A stretch of DNA of 26,287 bases from an uncultured Corynebacterium sp. Its GTDB lineage: Bacteria; Actinomycetota; Actinomycetes; Mycobacteriales; Mycobacteriaceae. The notes below the pieces were generated by a model, which was not told the origin of the DNA, did not search any database, and saw only the letters and a list, made by a program, of their open reading frames with translations. The translations under genes and the position numbers were made by a program. Positions 23,275 through 26,287 of the stretch are shown here, in pieces; position 1 is the first letter of the stretch; every line of letters begins with the position of its first letter. The stretch spans positions 1-26,287 of the forward strand of contig CAMIFC010000029.1 in assembly GCA_946220775.1 (NCBI GenBank), given 5' to 3'.

Positions 23275-24992
23275 ACCAACCACAATCCAACAACTCTGGT
23301 GGGGACACCATCGCGGGTGGCTACACAATGACTGCCACTATGCCCAAACGCCCAGCACCCAAGGTCAATAGCGTTGCTGCGGGATTAACCCTGTTGGCAT
23401 TTCTGATCATCGGGGTCTGGTCGGTGAACTCCATCGGGATCAACATCCCGGCGCTCGTCGACTCGGTGGATAACGCGCAGCGATTCATGCAGCGTGTGTT
23501 CCCGCTGGACTTCCCGCCACTGGGTGAAACCCTGGGGCTGGTCGCCGAGACACTAGCCATCGTTTTCCTCGCCACCTTGCTTTCTGTGCTGCTATCCCTA
23601 CCGATTGCGCTGTTGGCAGCAAACAGCACCACCAAGGGGAAGATCTCCCAAGGCACCGCCCGCGTGGTAATCGTGTTGGCCCGTGCGGTGCCAGACTTGG
23701 TCCTCGCGATCGTGTTTCTCCGCATGTTCGGGCTTGGCGCCATGGCCGGCATCCTGGCTATGGGAATCCACTCGGTGGGCATGGTCGCCAAACTCTATGC
23801 CGATGCGATTGAAGAACTCGCTGACGGACCCCGTGAATCTGTGGAAGCTGCCGGTGGCACGAGGTGGCAGCAGATCACCGCAGCCATCCCGCAGGCCCTG
23901 CTGCCACAAATCATCGCCACCGCATTGCACCGATTCGATATCAACCTGCGCACCTCCGTGCTGCTGGGCTACGTCGGCGTGGGCGGTATTGGTTTGGCCA
24001 TCGCCAACGCTTTGCGTGGGCTGAACTACCAGCGGGGCATGGCGCTGGCATTCCTGATGCTCGCGCTGGAGCTCATCTCGGGAGCTGTTCGTGCCCGCTT
24101 GCTCAACGCAGCTGGCGCCACCGCGACGGGTGGTACCTGGGTTGACCGACTCTTCGCCCGTCGCCGGGCCGCCCGCGAAGCAGCCGCTCAAGCATCGGCA
24201 CAGCGCGAAGTACGCCTCACCCCGCCGTGGGACTCCGCCCGCATTGCGCGGTTCACCAGCATCGCCATCGTGGTGCTGCTGACCATTGCGGCCTGGATCA
24301 ATGTGGACATGTCCGCAGGCCAGTTCTTCTCTGGGCTGGCCAAGATGCCAGAAACCCTAGCCCTGTTCCTGCCACCGTCCTCTGCCGGAATGATGGATAC
24401 GCTGATCGAGGAGCTGCTGGTCACCCTGCAGATCGCGTTTGCAGCCACGCTCATTGGCGCCGTTATCGCCGTACCGATCGGCATCTTGGCGGCCAGCAAC
24501 GTCGTGGCGAACCGAGTCGTGCGCACCGTGTTCCGCGTATTCATCGTCATCATCCGCGGCATCCCAGAACTGATTCTGGCGATCATCTTCGTGGTGATCT
24601 CCGGTCTCGGCGCGGTCGCCGGAACCTTGGCGCTTTCCGTTGGCGCGGTGGGGCTGCTCTCTAAGCTGATCGCCGATTCCTTGGAGGAAACAGACACCGC
24701 CGTTCAGGATTCCATGCGGGCATCCGGCGCCACCGAAGCGCAAGTATTCTTCGCCGCCACCCTGCGCCAGGCAGCGCCAGCATTCGTGGCACACATCATG
24801 TACCTGCTCGATACCAACATCAGGTCCGCCACCCTGCTGGGCGTGGTCGGCGCAGGCGGCATCGGATTCCTGCTGCTCAACACGTCACGGGTCAACCAAT
24901 TCGACGTCGTGACCATGATCTTGCTGCTCATGGTGGCTGTTGTTCTGGCCGTCGAAGGCCTATCGATGTGGCTACGTAAAGCGGTGCGCTAG
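23271..24992 (+). CDS. phnE: Fused phosphonate ABC transporter permease (two PhnE domains)
   Basis: A 573-aa permease in which two PhnE-type domains are joined in one chain, giving both channel halves. Each has the cytoplasmic EAA loop contacting PhnC: EELADGPRESVEAAGGTRWQ in the first half, and EETDTAVQDSMRASGATEAQ in the second. Each half has about six hydrophobic segments, linked by a charged region (RRRAAREAAAQASAQREVR) near residue 300. The start overlaps the phnC stop by 4 bases. In many bacteria the halves are separate genes, so this is a fusion. Its end is 43 bases before the phosphonatase-like gene, which keeps transport and catabolism together. Confidence 0.92.
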   Translation: MNQPQSNNSGGDTIAGGYTMTATMPKRPAPKVNSVAAGLTLLAFLIIGVWSVNSIGINIPALVDSVDNAQRFMQRVFPLDFPPLGETLGLVAETLAIVFLATLLSVLLSLPIALLAANSTTKGKISQGTARVVIVLARAVPDLVLAIVFLRMFGLGAMAGILAMGIHSVGMVAKLYADAIEELADGPRESVEAAGGTRWQQITAAIPQALLPQIIATALHRFDINLRTSVLLGYVGVGGIGLAIANALRGLNYQRGMALAFLMLALELISGAVRARLLNAAGATATGGTWVDRLFARRRAAREAAAQASAQREVRLTPPWDSARIARFTSIAIVVLLTIAAWINVDMSAGQFFSGLAKMPETLALFLPPSSAGMMDTLIEELLVTLQIAFAATLIGAVIAVPIGILAASNVVANRVVRTVFRVFIVIIRGIPELILAIIFVVISGLGAVAGTLALSVGAVGLLSKLIADSLEETDTAVQDSMRASGATEAQVFFAATLRQAAPAFVAHIMYLLDTNIRSATLLGVVGAGGIGFLLLNTSRVNQFDVVTMILLLMVAVVLAVEGLSMWLRKAVR

Positions 24993-25035
24993 CTGAAGCG
25001 GCTGGCGTCCGGAAAAATAAGGAAGGAAAACACAC

Positions 25036-25731
25036 ATGAAGGAAATCAAACTCGCCATCTTCGACATGGCAGGCACGACGATCGACGACCGCGACGAGGT
25101 CTACCGCGTGCTGCGGGAAGCCACCGAACGCGCCGGGGCGCGCTACAGCGACGAAGAATTCCAGCGCTGGATGGGCACCGAGAAGCGATACGCCATCGAA
25201 AACCTCCTGCGCGTCGGCGGAATCGAGCCGACAGAGGACGTCGTTGAAGAACAATGGCAATGGTTCCGCACCGAATTGCGCCGAACCTACACAGAAAACC
25301 CGCCGACGATCCTGCCGGGCGTGGCGGACGCGCTCACCCAGCTTCGCGACAACGGCGTGACCATCGGAATTACGACGGGATTCTCACGAGAGATCATGCT
25401 CCTGATCCTCGACGCAATCGGCTGGACCCCGCGCGAAGCCGGTGGGGATGACAGCTCACCGATCGACTTCGCTACCGCCGGCGATGAGGTTTCCGTGGGG
25501 CGCCCGGAGCCTTTCCTCATTCAATCCATCATGAAAAAGGCCGGGATTTCGGACGCCAACCTCGTCGTCAGCAGCGGAGATACCGCCGCTGACGTGCAGT
25601 CTGCGAATAAGGCTCACGTGACTTCCGTGGGGGTCCTCACTGGTCACCTCACCAAGGAAGACTTTGAGGTCGAGGGTGCTGATGTGGTCTTGGATGGTGT
25701 GGCCAGCTTCCCGCAGTGGGCTGAGATCTAG
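25036..25731 (+). CDS. Phosphonatase-like HAD hydrolase (PhnX-like, TIGR03351 type)
   Basis: A 231-aa HAD-superfamily hydrolase. The nucleophile Asp10 is in FDMAGTTID, where the usual HAD acid/base Asp is replaced by Ala as in phosphonoacetaldehyde hydrolase. Lys50 in the cap (WMGTEKRYAIEN) aligns with the Schiff-base Lys of PhnX. TTGFSREIM (motif II), GRPEPFLI (with Arg in place of the motif III Lys) and SSGDTAADVQSA (motif IV) follow. It therefore probably cleaves phosphonoacetaldehyde to acetaldehyde and phosphate. It is close to the proposed HpnX family, which is shorter than classical PhnX. ATG 25036 has AAGGAAGGA upstream at good spacing, and the next gene starts 6 bases after its stop. 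Confidence 0.85.
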   Translation: MKEIKLAIFDMAGTTIDDRDEVYRVLREATERAGARYSDEEFQRWMGTEKRYAIENLLRVGGIEPTEDVVEEQWQWFRTELRRTYTENPPTILPGVADALTQLRDNGVTIGITTGFSREIMLLILDAIGWTPREAGGDDSSPIDFATAGDEVSVGRPEPFLIQSIMKKAGISDANLVVSSGDTAADVQSANKAHVTSVGVLTGHLTKEDFEVEGADVVLDGVASFPQWAEI

Positions 25732-25737
25732 AACCAG

Positions 25738-26287
25738 ATGACACAGTCAGCCATAGCCATGGTGTGGCACGGTGGCGCGGACTTCCGTGCTCAGCGGGTC
25801 ACGCTGCCGGAGTTGCGCGCCGGTGAAGCAATAGTCGAACTGGAGGCAGCGACCGTGTGTGGTTCCGATCGGCATAGTGTCAGCGGACGACGATCCGCGG
25901 CCTGCCCGTCGGTGCTGGGGCACGAAGGGGTAGGACGCATCATCGCCAGCTCGGTGATGAGAGCAGTCGACGGAACTCTGCTGCGGCCTGGCCAGCGGGT
26001 CGTGTTTGGGGTGACCGCGACGTGTGGCGAATGCGACCGGTGTCGCGCCGGGCTGACGGCGAAGTGTCGGCACGTGTTGAAGGTGGGACACGAGCGATTC
26101 GTGGATTCTGGGAGAGGGGAGCCGTGGTCGCTGTCCGGTACTTACGCCAGCCACATTCACTTGCGGGCCGGAGTTGCGGTGGTGCCGGTGCCTGAGGATC
26201 TACCGGCGGCTACTGCGGCCACGGCTGGCTGCGCGGTGGCGACGGTCATGGCGATGATGGAACAGGTGGGGTGGGGGTGTGCTGGGG
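25738..26287 (+). CDS. Zinc-dependent alcohol dehydrogenase of phosphonate catabolism, partial (TIGR03366-like, HpnZ)
   Basis: The first 183 codons of a medium-chain zinc dehydrogenase; the rest lies outside the window. Catalytic zinc ligands are visible (Cys in ATVCGSDRH and His/Glu in LGHEGVGRI), as is the structural zinc Cys set (CGECDRCRAGLTAKC). Position directly after the phosphonatase-like gene (6 bases) and similarity in layout fit the proposed HpnZ family of phosphonate clusters. It may convert the acetaldehyde released by C-P cleavage, or act on another hydroxy-phosphonate; direction is not known. There is only a weak ribosome binding site, consistent with coupled translation. Confidence 0.85.
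   Translation, partial: MTQSAIAMVWHGGADFRAQRVTLPELRAGEAIVELEAATVCGSDRHSVSGRRSAACPSVLGHEGVGRIIASSVMRAVDGTLLRPGQRVVFGVTATCGECDRCRAGLTAKCRHVLKVGHERFVDSGRGEPWSLSGTYASHIHLRAGVAVVPVPEDLPAATAATAGCAVATVMAMMEQVGWGCAG

Overview
The window looks like a chromosomal segment of a high-GC actinobacterium, most probably a Corynebacterium. The type I-beta glutamine synthetase has the corynebacterial form with a Tyr adenylylation site, and the large exported coiled-coil protein has a corynebacterial architecture. Several genes use GTG or TTG starts or look leaderless. All calls come from reading the sequence; no database was searched.

Positions 1 to about 12,030 form an accessory island. On the minus strand lies a type III restriction-modification operon: a small HTH protein (3447-3842), the Mod methyltransferase (1457-3454) and the start of the Res helicase/nuclease (running off the left edge). 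A 996-aa secreted or membrane-anchored coiled-coil protein follows (4346-7336). A second small HTH protein (7704-8000), homologous to the first, is divergent from two paralogous proteins that look like degenerate tyrosine recombinases (8064-9041, 9152-10114). A 590-aa DDE transposase-like protein follows (10165-11937). A 9-mer, GGTTCGTCC, occurs 12 times on either strand in the first 12.0 kb and never in the remaining 14.3 kb. It is found in genes and intergenic regions and in all reading frames. It is the most unusual signal in the window.

Positions about 12,036 to 19,200 look like ordinary chromosome: glnA with its own terminator, an ornithine cyclodeaminase-family gene, a family III CoA-transferase gene, a short DUF1648 remnant, an acyl-CoA dehydrogenase broken by a one-base frameshift, and a 14-TM MFS exporter.

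Positions about 19,182 to 26,287 carry a phosphonate uptake and breakdown cluster: a GntR/UTRA regulator, a divergent FAD-dependent oxidoreductase, a PhnD-PhnC-fused PhnE transporter, a phosphonatase-like HAD hydrolase and a zinc alcohol dehydrogenase cut by the window end. Two near-identical 14-bp palindromes of the HutC type lie before the oxidoreductase and before phnD, and are probably the regulator's operators. The inferred route is import of an aminophosphonate such as 2-aminoethylphosphonate, oxidative deamination to phosphonoacetaldehyde, C-P cleavage to acetaldehyde and phosphate, then reduction or oxidation by the dehydrogenase. No transaminase (PhnW) is seen.
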